Shown here: positions 46,880 to 58,205 of the stretch, in pieces
Layout: each line of letters opens with the position of its first letter
Position numbering within the stretch: position 1 is the first letter of the stretch
Assembly: GCF_018294505.1 (NCBI RefSeq)
Contig: NC_057809.1
Span: 508,549,914 to 508,613,913, forward strand
From: Triticum aestivum
Lineage: Eukaryota > Streptophyta > Magnoliopsida > Poales > Poaceae
Reading direction: 5' to 3'
DNA: 64,000 bases
Notes under the pieces: generated by a model
What the model was told of the DNA's origin: nothing
The model's input: the letters and a program-made list of their open reading frames with translations, nothing else
Database searches by the model: none
Position numbers and translations under genes: made by a program

Positions 46880-47748
46880 ATCAATAACATGTATATCACA
46901 TATACCTTTGGCGTTGCCGGCCTTCTTATCCGCTAAGTACTTGGGGCAGTTCCGTTTCTAGTGAACATTTCCCTTACAATAAAAGCACTGAGTCTCGGGC
47001 TTGGGTCCATTCTTTGGCTTCTTCCCCGCACCTGATTTACCGGGCGTGTCAACTCCCTTGCTGTCCTTCTTGAAGTTCTTCTTACCCTTGCCTTTCTTGA
47101 AACTAGTGGTTTTATCCACCAGCAACACTTGATGTTCCTTTTTGATTTCCACCTACGCTGATTTCAGCATTGAATATAACTCAGGAATGGACTCCTCCAT
47201 CCCTTGCATATTGTAGTTCATCACAAAGCTCTTATAGCTAGGTGGAAGCGACTGGAGGATCCTGTCAATGACTGAGTCATCTGGAAGATTAACTCCCAGC
47301 TGAGACAAGCGGTTGTGCAACCCAGACATTTTGAGTATATGCTCGCTGACAGAATTGTTTTCCTCCATCTTACAACTATAGTACTTGTCAGAGACTTCAT
47401 ATCTCTCGACCCGGGCATGAGCTTGGAAAACCATTTTCAGCTCTTGGAACATCTCATATGCTCCGTGCTGCTCAAACGCTTTTGGAGCCCCGGTTCTAAG
47501 CTGTAAAGAATGCCGCACTTAACTAGGGAGTAATCATCACTACGTGACTGCCAGACGTTCATAATATCTTGAGTTGCTGGGAAAATGGGTGCATCACCTA
47601 GCGGTGCTTCAAGGACATATGCTTTCTTGGCAGCTATGAGGATCATCCTCAAGTTACGGTCCCAATCTATATAGTTGCTACCATCATCTTTCAGCTTGGT
47701 TTTCTCTAGGAACACGTTGAAGTTGAGGGCAACATTAGCGTGGGCCAT
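46880..47748 (-). pseudogene. Copia gag (capsid/nucleocapsid), decayed
   Basis: The start at 47746-47748 gives MAHANVALNFNVFLEKTKLK, matching the gag of the downstream element. A frameshift near 47475 moves the reading frame; the UBN2-like capsid region then continues (47153-47518) to an in-frame stop. The Lys-rich linker and zinc-knuckle segment (46958-47152) have CFYCKG, but the knuckle runs into a stop after NVH and loses its last Cys. Homologue length is about 290 residues. Confidence 0.85.
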
Positions 47749-49025
47749 TTGATCTACAAGACATATTGTAAATATATTTAGACTAAGTTCATGATAATTA
47801 AGTTCATCTAATCAAATTATTTAATGAACTCCCACTCAGATAGACATCCCTCTAGTCATCTAAGTGATACATGATCCGAATCGACTAGGCCGTGTCCGAT
47901 CATCACTTGAGATGGACTAGTCATCAATGGTGAACATCTCCTTGTTGATCGTATCTACTATACGACTCATGTTCGACCTTTCGGTCTCTTGTGTTCCGAG
48001 GCCATGTCTGTACATGCTAGGCTCGTCAAGTCAACCTAAGTGTTTTACATGTGTAAATCTGGCTTACACCCTTTGTATGCAAACGTTAGAATCTATCACA
48101 CCCGATCATCATGTGGTGCTTCGAAACAACGAACCTTCGCAATGGTGCATAGTTAGGGGGAACACTTATCTTGAAATTTTAGTGAGTGATCATCTTATTT
48201 ATGCTACCCTCATTCTAAGCAAATAAGATGTAAACATGACAAACACCACATGCAAATCATAAAGTGACATGATATGACCAATATCATCTTGCACCTTTTG
48301 ATCTCCATCTTCAAGGCCCGGCATGATCACCTTCGTCACCGGCATGACACCATGATCTCCATCATCGTGATGTCCATCATCGTGCCTTCATGAAGTTGTC
48401 TTGCCAACTATTACTTCTACTACTATGGCTAACGGTTAGCGATAAAGTAAAGTGTTTACATGGCGTTTTCATTGACACGCAGGTCATACAATAAATTAAG
48501 ACAACTCCTATGGCTCCTACCAGTTATCATACTCATCGACATGCAAGTCGTGATTCCTATTACAAGAAAATGATCAATATCATACATCACATATATCATT
48601 CATCACATCCTTTTGTCCATATCACATCACATAGCATACCCTGCAAAAACAAGTTAGACGTCCTCTAATTGTTGTTGCATGTTTTATGTGGCTGCTATGG
48701 GTTTCTAGCAAGAACGTTTCTTACCTACGCAAAACCACAACGGTGATATGCCAATTGCGATTCACCCTTCATAAGGACCCTTTTCATCGAATCCGATCCG
48801 ACTAAAGTGGGAGAGACAGACACCCACTGGCCACCTTATGCATCAAGTGTATGTCAGTCGGTGGAACCAGTCTCACGTTACCGTACGTCTAAGGTCGGTC
48901 TGGGCCGCTTCATCCCACAATGCCGCCGAATCAAGATAAGACTATTAACGGTAAGCAAATTGAACAAATCATCGCCCACAACTACTTTGTGTTCTACTCA
49001 TGCAAAGAATCTACACATAGACCTA
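47749..49025 (-). other. Untranslated leader of the minus-strand Copia element
   Basis: About 1.28 kb lies between PBS and gag, collinear with 60187-61467 of the plus-strand copy. Such long leaders are normal for BARE/Angela-type elements. No conserved ORF is seen. Confidence 0.75.
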
Positions 49026-49037
49026 GCTCTGATGCCA
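49026..49037 (-). other. Primer binding site of the minus-strand Copia element
   Basis: The plus strand is GCTCTGATGCCA, so the minus strand reads TGGCATCAGAGC, one change from the canonical TGGTATCAGAGC. Confidence 0.8.
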
Positions 49038-49038
49038 C

Positions 49039-50809
49039 TGTTAGGGAATGTAGCAATAATTCAAAATTTTCCTACGTGTCACCAAGATCAATCTAGGAGA
49101 TGCTAGCAATGAGAGAGAGGGAGTGCCTCTTCATACCCTTGAAGATCGCTAAGCGGAAGCGTTACAAGAACACGGTTGGTGGAGTCATACACGCAATGAT
49201 TCAGACCGCGGTCGATTCCGATCTAAGCGCCGAACAACGGCGCCTCCGCGTTCAACACACATGCAGCCCGGTGACGTCTCCCGCGCCTTGATCCAGCAAG
49301 GAGGAGGGAGAGGTTGGGGAAGACAACTCCAGTAGTAGCACGACGGCGTGGTAGTGGTGGAGCAGCGTGGTTCTCCAGTAGGGCTTCGCCAAGCACTATG
49401 AAAGACGAGGATGCAGAGAGGTAGGGCTGCGCCGAGAGAGAGAGACTTTTGTGTATGGCAGCCCCCAAATCCCCACTATATATAGGAGGAGGGGAGGGGG
49501 CTGCGCCCCCTCTAGGGTTCCCACCCTAGTGGGGCGGAAGCCCTAGATGGGATGGAGGGGGCGGCCAAGAGGGGGAGAGAGGGGGGCGCGCCCTGGGGGT
49601 GGGCCTTAGGCCCATCTACGCCTAGGGTTTCCCCCTTCCCCTTTTGATGCGCCTTGGGCCTTGGTGGGAGGTGCACCAACCCACTCAGGGGCTGGTCCCT
49701 TCCCACTCTTGGCCCATCCAGGCCTCCGGGGCCGGTGGCCCCTCCCAGTGGACCCCCAAAACCCTTCCGGTGGTCCCGGTACATTACCGGTGATGCCCGA
49801 AACACTTCCGGTGTCCAAATCCTCACTTCCTATATATCATTCTTTACCTCCGGACTATTCCGGAACTCCTCGTGACGTCCGGGATCTCATCCGGGACTCA
49901 GAACAACATTCAGTAGCCACGTACATACTTTGCCTATAACCCTAGCGTCATCAAGCCTTAAGTGTGTAGACCCTACGGGTTCGGGAACCATGCAGACATG
50001 ACCGAGACATCTCTCCATCCAATAACCAAAAGTGGGATCTGGATACCCATGTTGGCTCCCACATGTTCCACGATGATCTCATCGGATGAACCACGATGTC
50101 GAGTATTCAATCAATCCCGTATACAATTCCCTTTGTCAATCGGCATGTTACTTGCCCGAGATTCGATCATCGATATGTCTATACCCCGTTCAATCTCGTT
50201 ACCGGCAAGTCTCTTTACTTGTTCCTTAACGCATGATCCCGTGGCTAACTCCTTAGCCACATTGAGCTTGTTATGATGATGCATTACCGAGTGGGCCCAG
50301 AGATACCTCTCCGTCATATAGAGTGACAAATCCCAGTCTCGATTCGTGCCAACCCAACAGATACTTTTGGAGATACCTGTAGTGCACCTTTATAACCACC
50401 CAGTTACGTTGTGACGTTTGGTACACCCAAAGCATTCCTACGGTATCTGGGAGTTGCACAATCTCATGGTCTAAGGAAATGATAGTTGACATTAGAAAAG
50501 CTTTAGCGAACGAACTACACGATCTTGTGCTACGCTTAGGATTGGGTCTTGTCCATCACATCATTCTCCTAATGATGTGATCCCGTTATCAATGACATGC
50601 AATGTCCATGGTCAGGAAACCATGACCATGTATTGATCAACGAGCTAGTCAACTAGAGGCTTACTAGGGACATATTACGATCTATGTATTCACACATGTA
50701 TTACGGTTTCCGGTTAATACAATTATAGCATGAACAATTGACAATTATCATGAACACGGAAATATAATAATAACCACTTTATTATTGCCTCTAGGGCATA
50801 TTTCCAACA
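49039..50809 (-). repeat. 5' LTR of the minus-strand Copia element (1,771 bp)
   Basis: On the minus strand it starts TGTTGGAAATATGCCC (50809) and ends CCCTAACA (49039). A TATATATAG box lies at about 49476-49485. A 27-nt hairpin sequence is at 50555-50581. The outer flank is ACTGG (50810-50814). Confidence 0.88.
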
Positions 50810-52961
50810 ACTGGGCCGCCGACGCCACCCAACAGGGCCAACGACGTTCCCATACAAACGAGAAGAGGGAGAGGATGTCCACCACTGCTACGCCACCACC
50901 TCCACCAACCGAAAGCCTCGGCAGGGGCGGCTGCCCATGGCCAGTGCCACCCATAGCCTGCCCCACTCGAATGCCAGATTTGAATGTGCCGCACATCCCG
51001 CAGAAGCCACTGAATCTTGCGTTAGGCGGCCATCACCTTCGCGCTGCCTGCCACACAGCCGCCTACCAGCTGCGGGGCGACGTTGCGTTGCCGCGCCGGT
51101 TGATGTCTACTACACAACCTTCTTCTTGTAGACGTTGTTCGGCCTCCAAGTGCAGAGATTTGGAGGACAGTAGCAAATTTCCCTCAAGTGGATGACCTTA
51201 GGTTTATCAATCCGTGGGAGGCGTAGGATGAAGATGGTCTCTCTCAAACAACCCTGCAACCAAATAACAAAGAGTCTCTTGTGTCCCCAACACACCCAAT
51301 ACAATGGTAAATTGTATAGGTGCACTAGTTCCGCGAAGAGATGGTGATACAAGTGCAATATGTATAGTAGATAATGGTTTTTGTAATCTAAAAATATAAA
51401 AACAGCAAGGTAACTAATGATAAAAGTGAGCACAAACGGTATTGCAATGCGTTGAAACAAGGCCTAGGGTTCATACTTTCACTAGTGCAAGTTCCCTCAA
51501 AAATAATAACATAATTAGATCATATAACTATCCCTCAACATGCAACAAAGAGTCACTCCAAAGTCACTAATAGCGGAGAACAAACGAAGAGATTATTGTA
51601 GGGTACGAAACCACCTCAAAGTTATTCTTTCTGATCGATCTATTCAAGAGTCCGTAATAAAATAACACGAAGCTATTCTTTCCGTTCAATCTAACATAGA
51701 GTTCGTACTAGAATAACACCTTAAGATACAAATCAACCAAAACCCTAATGTCACCTAGATACTCCAATGTCACCTCAAGTATCCGTGGGTATGATTATAC
51801 GATATGCATCACAGAATCTCAGATTCATCTATTCAACCAACACAAAGAACTTCAAAGAGTGCCCCAAAGTTTCTACCGGAGAGTCAAGACGAAAACGTGT
51901 GCCAACCCCTATGCATAAGTTCACGAGGTCACGGAACTCGCAAGTTGATCACCAAAACATACATCAAGTGGATCACGTGATATCCCATTGTCACCATAGA
52001 TAAGCACGTGCAAGACATACATCAAGTGTTCTCAAATCCTTAAAGACTCAATCCGATAAGCTAACTTCAAAGGGAAAACTCAGTCCATCACAAGAGAGTA
52101 GAGGGGGAGAAACATCATAAGATCCAACTATAATAGCAAAGCTCGCGATACATCAAGATCGTACCACCTCAAGAACTCGAGAGAGAGAGAGAGATCAAAC
52201 ACAAAGCTACTGGTACATACCCTTAGCCCAGAGGGATAACTACTCCCTCCTCGTCATGGAGAGCGCCGGGATGATGAAGATGGCCACCGGAGAGGGATTC
52301 CCCCCTCCGGAAGGGTGCCAGAACGGGTCTATATTGGTTTTCGGTGGCTACAGAGGCTTTTGGTGGCGGAACTCCTGATCTATTATGCTCTCTGATGTTT
52401 TTAGGTTATATGGATATATATAGGCGAAAGAAGTTGGTCAGGGGAGACATGAGGGCTCACGAGGGTGGGGGCGCGTCCAGGGGGGCAGGTGCACCTCCCT
52501 TCCTCGTGGCTACCTCCAAGCTTCCTTGACTTCAACTCCAAGTCTCCTGGATCACGTTCATTCCAAAAGCACGCTCCCGAAGGTTTCATTCCGTTTGGAC
52601 TCCGTTTGATATTCCTTTTCTGCGAAACACTGAAAGAAGGGAAAAAACAGAAACTGGCACAGGGCTCTGGGTTAATAGGTTAGTCCCAAAAATAATATAA
52701 AAGTGTTTAATAAAGCCCATAAACATCCAAAATAGTTAATATAATAGCATGAGGAAATCAAAAATTATAGATATGTTGGAGACGTATCACCGGTCACCTA
52801 GCCCAACACCCAGGCCCGAGCCGAACCTCCCGCGCAAGGAAACGAGAACTCGCCGTCATCGGCGGCACCGTCCAAGCTTCAATTCGCCTGGTCGCGCCCT
52901 TTGGCAGCAGCGAGGAAGGGGGGAGCTCCAACAAACGACAACTTGGACAGGGGAGGGGTAA
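50810..52961 (+). pseudogene. GC-rich single-copy-looking segment with an ORF split by a solo LTR
   Basis: The 50810-51100 segment is open from an ATG at 50875. After removing the solo LTR (51101-52789) and one copy of its CCGGT duplication, the frame continues without a shift through 52795 to a TAA at 52959-52961. That is 131 codons including the stop. The product would be Pro/Arg/Ser-rich with a PDLNVP motif, and I recognise no domain. GC bias makes open frames likely by chance, and the minus strand is also open (67 codons) here. It could be a fragment of a host gene, a UTR or neutral DNA. Confidence 0.35.
51101..52789 (-). mobile_element. Solo LTR of the Sabrina-like family
   Basis: The 1,689-bp segment is a complete LTR: on the minus strand it begins TGATACATCTCC-like sequence at 52789 (GAGACGTATCA on plus) and ends GTAGTAGACATCA at 51101. 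It is flanked by an exact 5-bp duplication, CCGGT at 51096-51100 and 52790-52794. No interior is present, so the element was reduced by LTR-LTR recombination. Confidence 0.92.
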
Positions 52962-53104
52962 CAAATAACTTTAAATCTTGCAGGATCCCAATCTACACTT
53001 ATGAAGCTTCGACTAACTTCTTTCTTGCCGGAAGAAGTTTTAGACTAACTTTTTTTAGGGAAGTTTTAAACTAACTGACTCTGTAGCCGCCGCCTCCTCC
53101 CTCC
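52962..53104. other. Unassigned short stretch
   Basis: A low-complexity stretch with repeated GAAGTTTTA-GACTAACT words (53031-53078). I see no gene or known repeat boundary. Confidence 0.3.
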
Positions 53105-53735
53105 TAAAAAAAATCTAGGGTCCCGCCTCTCGCCGGCGCCGCGGTAGGTCTGCCTCTCTGGTGGCCCTAGGGCCATGGGGGCGCGGTGGATCTCGGCAAG
53201 GGCCGGCGGAGGGCTCCGTTATTAGTCGTTCATTTGAGTTTTTGTTAGGATTTGTGTACTGCTTAGGAAGGCAAGACAACGGTGGCTTCCTGAAGATGGA
53301 ATAAAGGTTTCTCCGCCTAGCCCCCGTCTCAGCAGTGCGTCTAGCACCATTGGTGATCTTGTGGAGGCGTGTCTCCGGTGAATCTATCTTTGGTGGATTT
53401 GCTTGGATCTCGTCATTGTTCGTCTACGATCGTGTACCTTCAGGTTGGATCCTTCTGATCTATGTTATTCTTGATCGGCGGCGGTTATTGTTCTAACGCA
53501 TTGGTCCTATGAGGCCTTAGCACGACGACTTCCCGACTGTCTACTACAACAAGTTGTGCCTAACTCCGGCAATGGAGGGGCGATGACGGCGACGCGCCTT
53601 CGGCCCGCTTCAGTGCTTGTAGTCGTCGCTATGTGGTCTATGGATTTGGATGTATTTTTTTTATTATTTTTGATGTTCATTGTACTGTCATGATTGAAGA
53701 TGAATAGATTGAATTTTTCTTGCGAAAAAACAATT
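53105..53735 (+). mobile_element. Probable non-LTR retrotransposon 3' end (LINE-derived)
   Basis: The stretch begins CTAGGGTCCCGCC, typical of grass LINE 5'-UTR-like starts. It contains CTTCAGGTTGGATCC and TAGTCGTCGCTATGTGGTC and ends TTGCGAAAAAACAA, a short A-rich tail. I recall near-identical sequence as a common dispersed repeat in wheat, but the family name is uncertain. There is no RT or endonuclease frame, so it is a short or non-autonomous copy. Target duplications are not clear. Confidence 0.45.
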
Positions 53736-53829
53736 GTAACACATTTAAAGGTGATGTATTTTTTTAGTGCCTGGTCGGTATGACAGGTATATGTTGGGTT
53801 CAGCGACTATCCCGATCGGATTAGGCCGA

Positions 53830-54085
53830 CTCCCCCAGTCCTTAAAAGAGTGTACTTTCAACTTTGTTGGAGAGTTAAACTATATCAAAATTTGATCGAA
53901 TTTGTGCAAAAATATATCCATACTTGTGAAACCAAATAGATATATGACAAAAATATATTTTATTATGAATCTAATGCTACTATGGCATAAATATTGGTCT
54001 ATTGTTATATATAAATATGATCAAACATAAAAAAGTTTGACTTTTCAATAAAATTAGAAGTACACTCTTTCAAGCACGAAGTGAG
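53830..54085. mobile_element. Stowaway-type MITE (256 bp)
   Basis: The ends CTCCCCCAGTCC... and ...GCACGAAGTGAG form imperfect ~28-bp terminal inverted repeats sharing AAGAGTGTACTT. The body is AT-rich and non-coding. The right flank is TA as expected; the left flank is GA, so the left target dinucleotide seems mutated. This is the usual non-autonomous Tc1/mariner MITE of grasses. Confidence 0.65.
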
Positions 54086-54237
54086 TAGCTAATTCGTAGA
54101 TTGCGACGGGCGTGTGGGCACGTATAGATGATTGAGTGATAGACGATAGGGAGTAGCTCAGTTCAAGGTCACAACTGCACGGAACTTAAAACGCGGGAAC
54201 CGCTGAGACATTCCGCACCGTCAGGTGGCACCACAGG
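54086..54237. other. Unassigned spacer between MITE and Harbinger element
   Basis: Ordinary mixed-composition sequence; I see no gene or repeat. Confidence 0.4.
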
Positions 54238-54240
54238 TTA

Positions 54241-56360
54241 GAGCATCTCCAGCCGCGCCCCCAACAGGCATCCCCAGGCCACTTTTTCGGCGCCAGCGCC
54301 GAAAAAACGGCCGAGTCGCGCTCCCAGGACGCCGAAAATCGCCGGTTCGGCCCTTTTTTTCCGCTCGGCGGTCACAGGTCGAACCCGGCGCACTAGGGAG
54401 CAGTTGGGGGCTCCGGTGCAAGGGAAAAGCGTGGCTGGCCCACACCGTCAGGGGAAAAGTCAATGTTTTCTTCTCCGACTCGCCTCCCACCCCCCGCGCC
54501 CTCGGCCACCAGTAGCTATATCCTGGCGCCGCCCGCCGCCCTACACCGCTAGATAGCCATTCCCCGCCGGAAAAATAGCAGCGCTTCGCCGCGGCAGCCC
54601 CTCCAACAGCAGCTGGGCGTTTCCGACCGCCGTTTTCGGCCGCGGAGGCGCGGTTTAGCGGCGGGTACACACCCACCGAGCGCAAGGTGTTCAGCGATTT
54701 GCCTACCTCGGCGATGGACTCAGATGACGAGGAAGCGCTCGCCGCGCTGCTGGAGGAGGAAGCCGAGGCCGACGTACAGGAAGAAGAGCATCTCATGGTG
54801 CTCGCCGCCCTCGCCCAGCTGCTGGCGAGCAATGAAAAGCCGCGACAAGGTGGCTCGGCGCCTGGGCGGGTGAAAGCAAAGAACCGACATCGTCTCGAAG
54901 GCTACTGCATGATCTACTCCGACTACTTCTCCGATGCTCCACTTCACGGCGAGAAAACATTTCGGCGCCGTTATCGGATGAGCCGAAAGCTCTTCCTCAG
55001 GATTGTGAATTCCATCCGGGAGTTCGACAACTAATTCAAGTGCAAGATGGATTGCACCGGCGCTCTTGGATTCACCTCCATCCAGAAGTGCACGACAGCA
55101 ATGAGGATGCTTGCATACGGAGCTCCCGGTGATTCACTCGACGACTATGGGCGCATGGCCGAGTCCACTAGCATGGAGTGTTTCTACAAGTTCCGTCGGG
55201 CAGTGGTGGTAGTGTTTGGACCGCAATACTTGAGAACACCCAATGCGGAAGACACTGCTCGGATCCTAGCACAGAATGCAGTAAGAGGATTTCCTGGGAT
55301 GCTTGGAAGCATCGACTGCATGCATTGGAAATGAAAAAATTGCCCATTTGCTTGGCAGGGGATGTACAAAGGCGCCAAAGGCGGTTGCAGTGTGGTGCTT
55401 AAGGCGGTGGCCACACAGGACCTCTGGATTTGGCACTCCTTCTTTGGTATGCCAGGAACTCACAATGACATCAATGTGTTGCAGTGCTCTCCTGTCTTTG
55501 CCAAGCATGTTGAAGATCATTCTCCTTCGGTGAACTTCGAGATCAATGGGCGGCATTACAACAAGGGGTACTATCTAGCTGATGGCATCTATCCGAGATT
55601 GTCGACATTTGTGAAGACGATCTCAAACCCTGTGCCAGGAGGCAAGAACGCCTGGTTTGCGAAGGTTCATGAGGCTTGCAGGAAGGATGTCGAGCGGGCA
55701 TTTGGTGTGCTCCAATCTCGATTTGCTGTTGTCCGGTACCCCGCTCAGACCTGGTCGAAAGATCAAATATCGGAGATTATGACTTGCTGTGTCATCTTGC
55801 ACAACATGATCATCGAGAGCGAGCAAGAAGACCCAGTGTTTGACACTGAACCATACTACAGGCAGGGTCCTCTAGCCGACCGGCAACCTGGACTGCCTAT
55901 CTCAGTATGCGTCAGGAGATCCGAGACCCACAGGTGCATCATCAACTGCAGCAAGATCTGATAGAGCATCTATGGAGGCTGAAGGGCGACGCCGGGCGCG
56001 ACGTGTGATGAAATATGAGTTTTTATTTGTTGAACTATATAATCTGTATTGAACTATTTGTTGTTGTACTATTTTGTTGAAGTATTTGATATTTTTGTGA
56101 TGAAATATGTGATAAAAAAATTTATGTGTATAATTGAACGCCGAACAACGGCGAACCACACCGAATATGGACCTATTCTCGCCCATATAGGCCCTTTATT
56201 CGCCGAAATGGGGCTGAAAAGTGGACCAATTTCGGCGCCTGAGGGTGAGCTAGAGACGACGACTGGGCGCGAAACCGCCCCCAGCGTCGATTGTATCGCC
56301 GGCTCGCCCCCAGGGGACGCTTTTTATGCGTCCTGGGGGGCCGAACGGCTGGAGATGCTC
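54241..56360 (+). mobile_element. PIF/Harbinger DNA transposon (2,120 bp) with decayed transposase
   Basis: The terminal inverted repeats are perfect for 15 bp (GAGCATCTCCAGCCG at 54241; CGGCTGGAGATGCTC ending at 56360) and imperfect further in. They are flanked by TTA on both sides (54238-54240, 56361-56363), the Harbinger target duplication. The only gene is a DDE transposase; the Myb-like second ORF of two-gene Harbingers is absent. Sub-terminal regions are rich in CGCCGAAAA-type words that could be transposase sites. Confidence 0.9.
54714..56008 (+). pseudogene. PIF/Harbinger DDE transposase, two in-frame stops and one frameshift
   Basis: The start chosen is the ATG at 54714 (MDSDDEEALAALL, an acidic N-terminus usual in this family). 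One frame carries the protein through to about 55890 with only two nonsense codons: TAA at 55032 (after REFDN) and TGA at 55332 (replacing Trp in the MHW-K region). The catalytic triad is visible: Asp in GSIDCMHW (codon 55314), Asp in GTHNDINVL (55467) and Glu in [13 protein letters not shown] (55692). A frameshift near 55880-55906 moves the C-terminus to another frame (MRQEIRDPQ...), which ends at the TGA at 56006-56008. It would catalyse cut-and-paste transposition at TTA/TAA targets if intact. Decay is light, so loss of function may be fairly recent. Confidence 0.85.
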
Positions 56361-56363
56361 TTA

Positions 56364-56801
56364 ACTTCAAACTTCATGGGTTGTTTACTCAGCTCGTACA
56401 CGATGTTTACTTAGCTCGTGCAGCGATTTATTTATCTATTTTTTTAAGGAGATTTATTTATCTATATAAAGATGCACGTGTGGCTCTTTGCGAATTTATG
56501 TAAAGCACTCCCCGCAAGAAACGAAGATTCATGTAAAGTATAGTCTAGCACGGTATTGACTTGCAAAATCATGTGGAGTCAATCGATCCCATGTACTGAC
56601 GCGACGGAGACGGGATTCGTTGCCCTTTACTACAGTGATTTACCTTGGCAAAATACTCCTGCTGCACCTGCACCGCACTTTGGATTTTGCTGTAGGCTGT
56701 AGCAGTCTCCTCGTACGTGGTAATTGCCGTCCTCAGAAAAAGCAAAATGAAGGGGTGCGCTTCGATCATTTTTCAAGGGAAGACCATGGTGGTTATCTTT
56801 A
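56364..56801. other. Unassigned interval between the two Harbinger elements
   Basis: No convincing ORF, RNA gene or repeat boundary is seen. Short frames (up to about 70 codons) on both strands look random. Confidence 0.4.
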
Positions 56802-57377
56802 TTAGAGCATCTCTAGCATATAGATCTCATAGACCGGGCCATCTGAAATAATAACCATCGGTTTACGGGACGTTGACTATTTTTGCCCAAATAAATTCCA
56901 AAGAACCCACCATCACGTAACTCTTTTTTGCTGGATCTTGCATACTCCGGGCCATGTCCGTTATGTCTACGGGAGCCGCCCTCTTTTTGCCGGATCCCAT
57001 TTCCTTGGGGTGAAGGCCATTTCCGCCCGCTTCTGTTCCCGCCTCACTTTCCGCCGCCACCGCATCCCCCCGCCGGTTCATGGTGTCCCCGGCTGCCCCG
57101 CGCTGCATCTATTCCAGTTTGGTTGTTTCTGACGCCGGTGAGCCTCGGAATCGTTCGAGGGACAGCCGCGCGCGCCGGAGGAAGGGGTTTCGGCCGGCTT
57201 ATCTTCGGCTGGACCAGGAGAAGAAAGGGGCGGCTGACTTTGCTTCGGCCGGCGGGGGAGAAGAAAGGGGCGACCGACTTTGCTTCGGGGCAATCGTATG
57301 TTCACTTCCCGACGACTATTTGGATTCAATTTCAAGCGGTGAGATTCGGGAGTAATTCACATGCATGCATTTTTTAG

Positions 57378-57640
57378 ATGGACTGGAGTTCGTCGTTGTC
57401 TTCTTCATCGGATGATTCATACATAGAAGAGATGATCTTGGACGACGATGTCGACAACCTAGTGTTATTGCATCTCGTGGACAAATTTGAGAAGGGTCCA
57501 AAGAAAAAACACTGTGGATCCATGGTTGACCGGCAATGCATTTCCCGCAACCGAGTTCACTAGGGACTCGGCCCCGATGCATCTCATGCACAACTCCTCA
57601 TTGAAGTCTGCGACCTATCTGTCGCTGGCGGACTTGAGGT
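57378..57640 (+). pseudogene. N-terminal remnant of a PIF/Harbinger transposase
   Basis: The ATG at 57378 gives a Ser/Asp-rich start (MDWSSSLSSSSDDS) followed by a basic KKKH-GS-x-V-x-R and R-N-R segment. This is the order found at the N-terminus of PIF-family transposases (acidic stretch, then RRGS-x-x-GR...RNR). A stop at 57561-57563 ends the frame; resemblance continues briefly in another frame (LMHN...TYL). The catalytic domain is missing, replaced by the unrelated minus-strand ORF region. Confidence 0.5.
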
Positions 57641-58205
57641 CGACGAGGGATGTGGACGGGCAGCACGGTCTTCATGCCAACGGCCCCAACGAAGCGTCGT
57701 TGGCGGCGCAAAGGACGTGCAGCTGTCGCCCTTCTCATCCGTGTTCACCAGTGCTGCCTCCTTGTCTGTCTGTGCGGCGATCGCGTTGCGAGCAGCGTGA
57801 GCACACGCGGCCTCGTAGAGCGCGGACTGCTCGACGACGAAGCTAGGGTTCTCCGCCACCATGGCCGCCACAGCCTCCTCGCTCGCGCACATCGTAGATT
57901 TGGCCCTCCGCCAGTCGGTGCTGCTCGAGAAGGGAGAGGTTGTTCCGATGTTCCTCATGCGCCTACCGAAACACCGACAATGGTGGCGGCGCCGGCTGCT
58001 CCTCCAGCATGGCGTCCATGAAATGCGGCTGTGTCTGCTCCATGGTCAAGACGGAACGGACCGGTGTGGGCCCCAACACCAACTCATCGTCAGAGCCCAT
58101 CTCCATTGTTGGGTTGTCACTGGAGACCTTCGGGGAGCTGGCCGGCATGCCGACCTCTATCCGCCTGGCATGACAGCCCTGCCAGTTGGCCGCAAGGGCG
58201 GCCAC
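57584..58205 (-). pseudogene. Decayed minus-strand ORF, possibly the second (Myb-like) Harbinger gene
   Basis: Two adjoining frames, 57963-58205 (80 codons) and 57584-57958 (124 codons), read as one protein if a single frameshift at about 57960 is allowed. The predicted product is Ala/Glu-rich, with a methionine- and acid-rich middle (DDELVLGPTP, AVAAMVAENP). It is not a catalytic DDE domain. Two-gene Harbingers carry a Myb/SANT-like DNA-binding partner, which would fit the place and orientation, but I cannot recognise a SANT repeat. It may be an unrelated frame. Confidence 0.3.

Larger units (their letters stand above)
45966..50809 (-). mobile_element. 5' half of a BARE/Angela-type Copia element, minus strand, interrupted by Sabrina-like copy 2
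   Basis: On the minus strand it reads a complete LTR (49039-50809), PBS, leader, gag, zinc knuckle, protease, GAG-pre-integrase and integrase, and stops at 45966 where Sabrina-like copy 2 begins. The missing RT, RNase H and 3' LTR are probably those at 9624-11039 on the other side of the nest. It carries frameshifts, stops and an integrase deletion, so it is inactive. Confidence 0.85.

Noticed and set aside
49512..50492. Several 70-104-codon ORFs on both strands within Copia LTR sequence (also 9610-10474 and 58805-59630)
   Set aside because: They are shadows within LTRs that recur wherever the LTR recurs, and frames are broken between copies.
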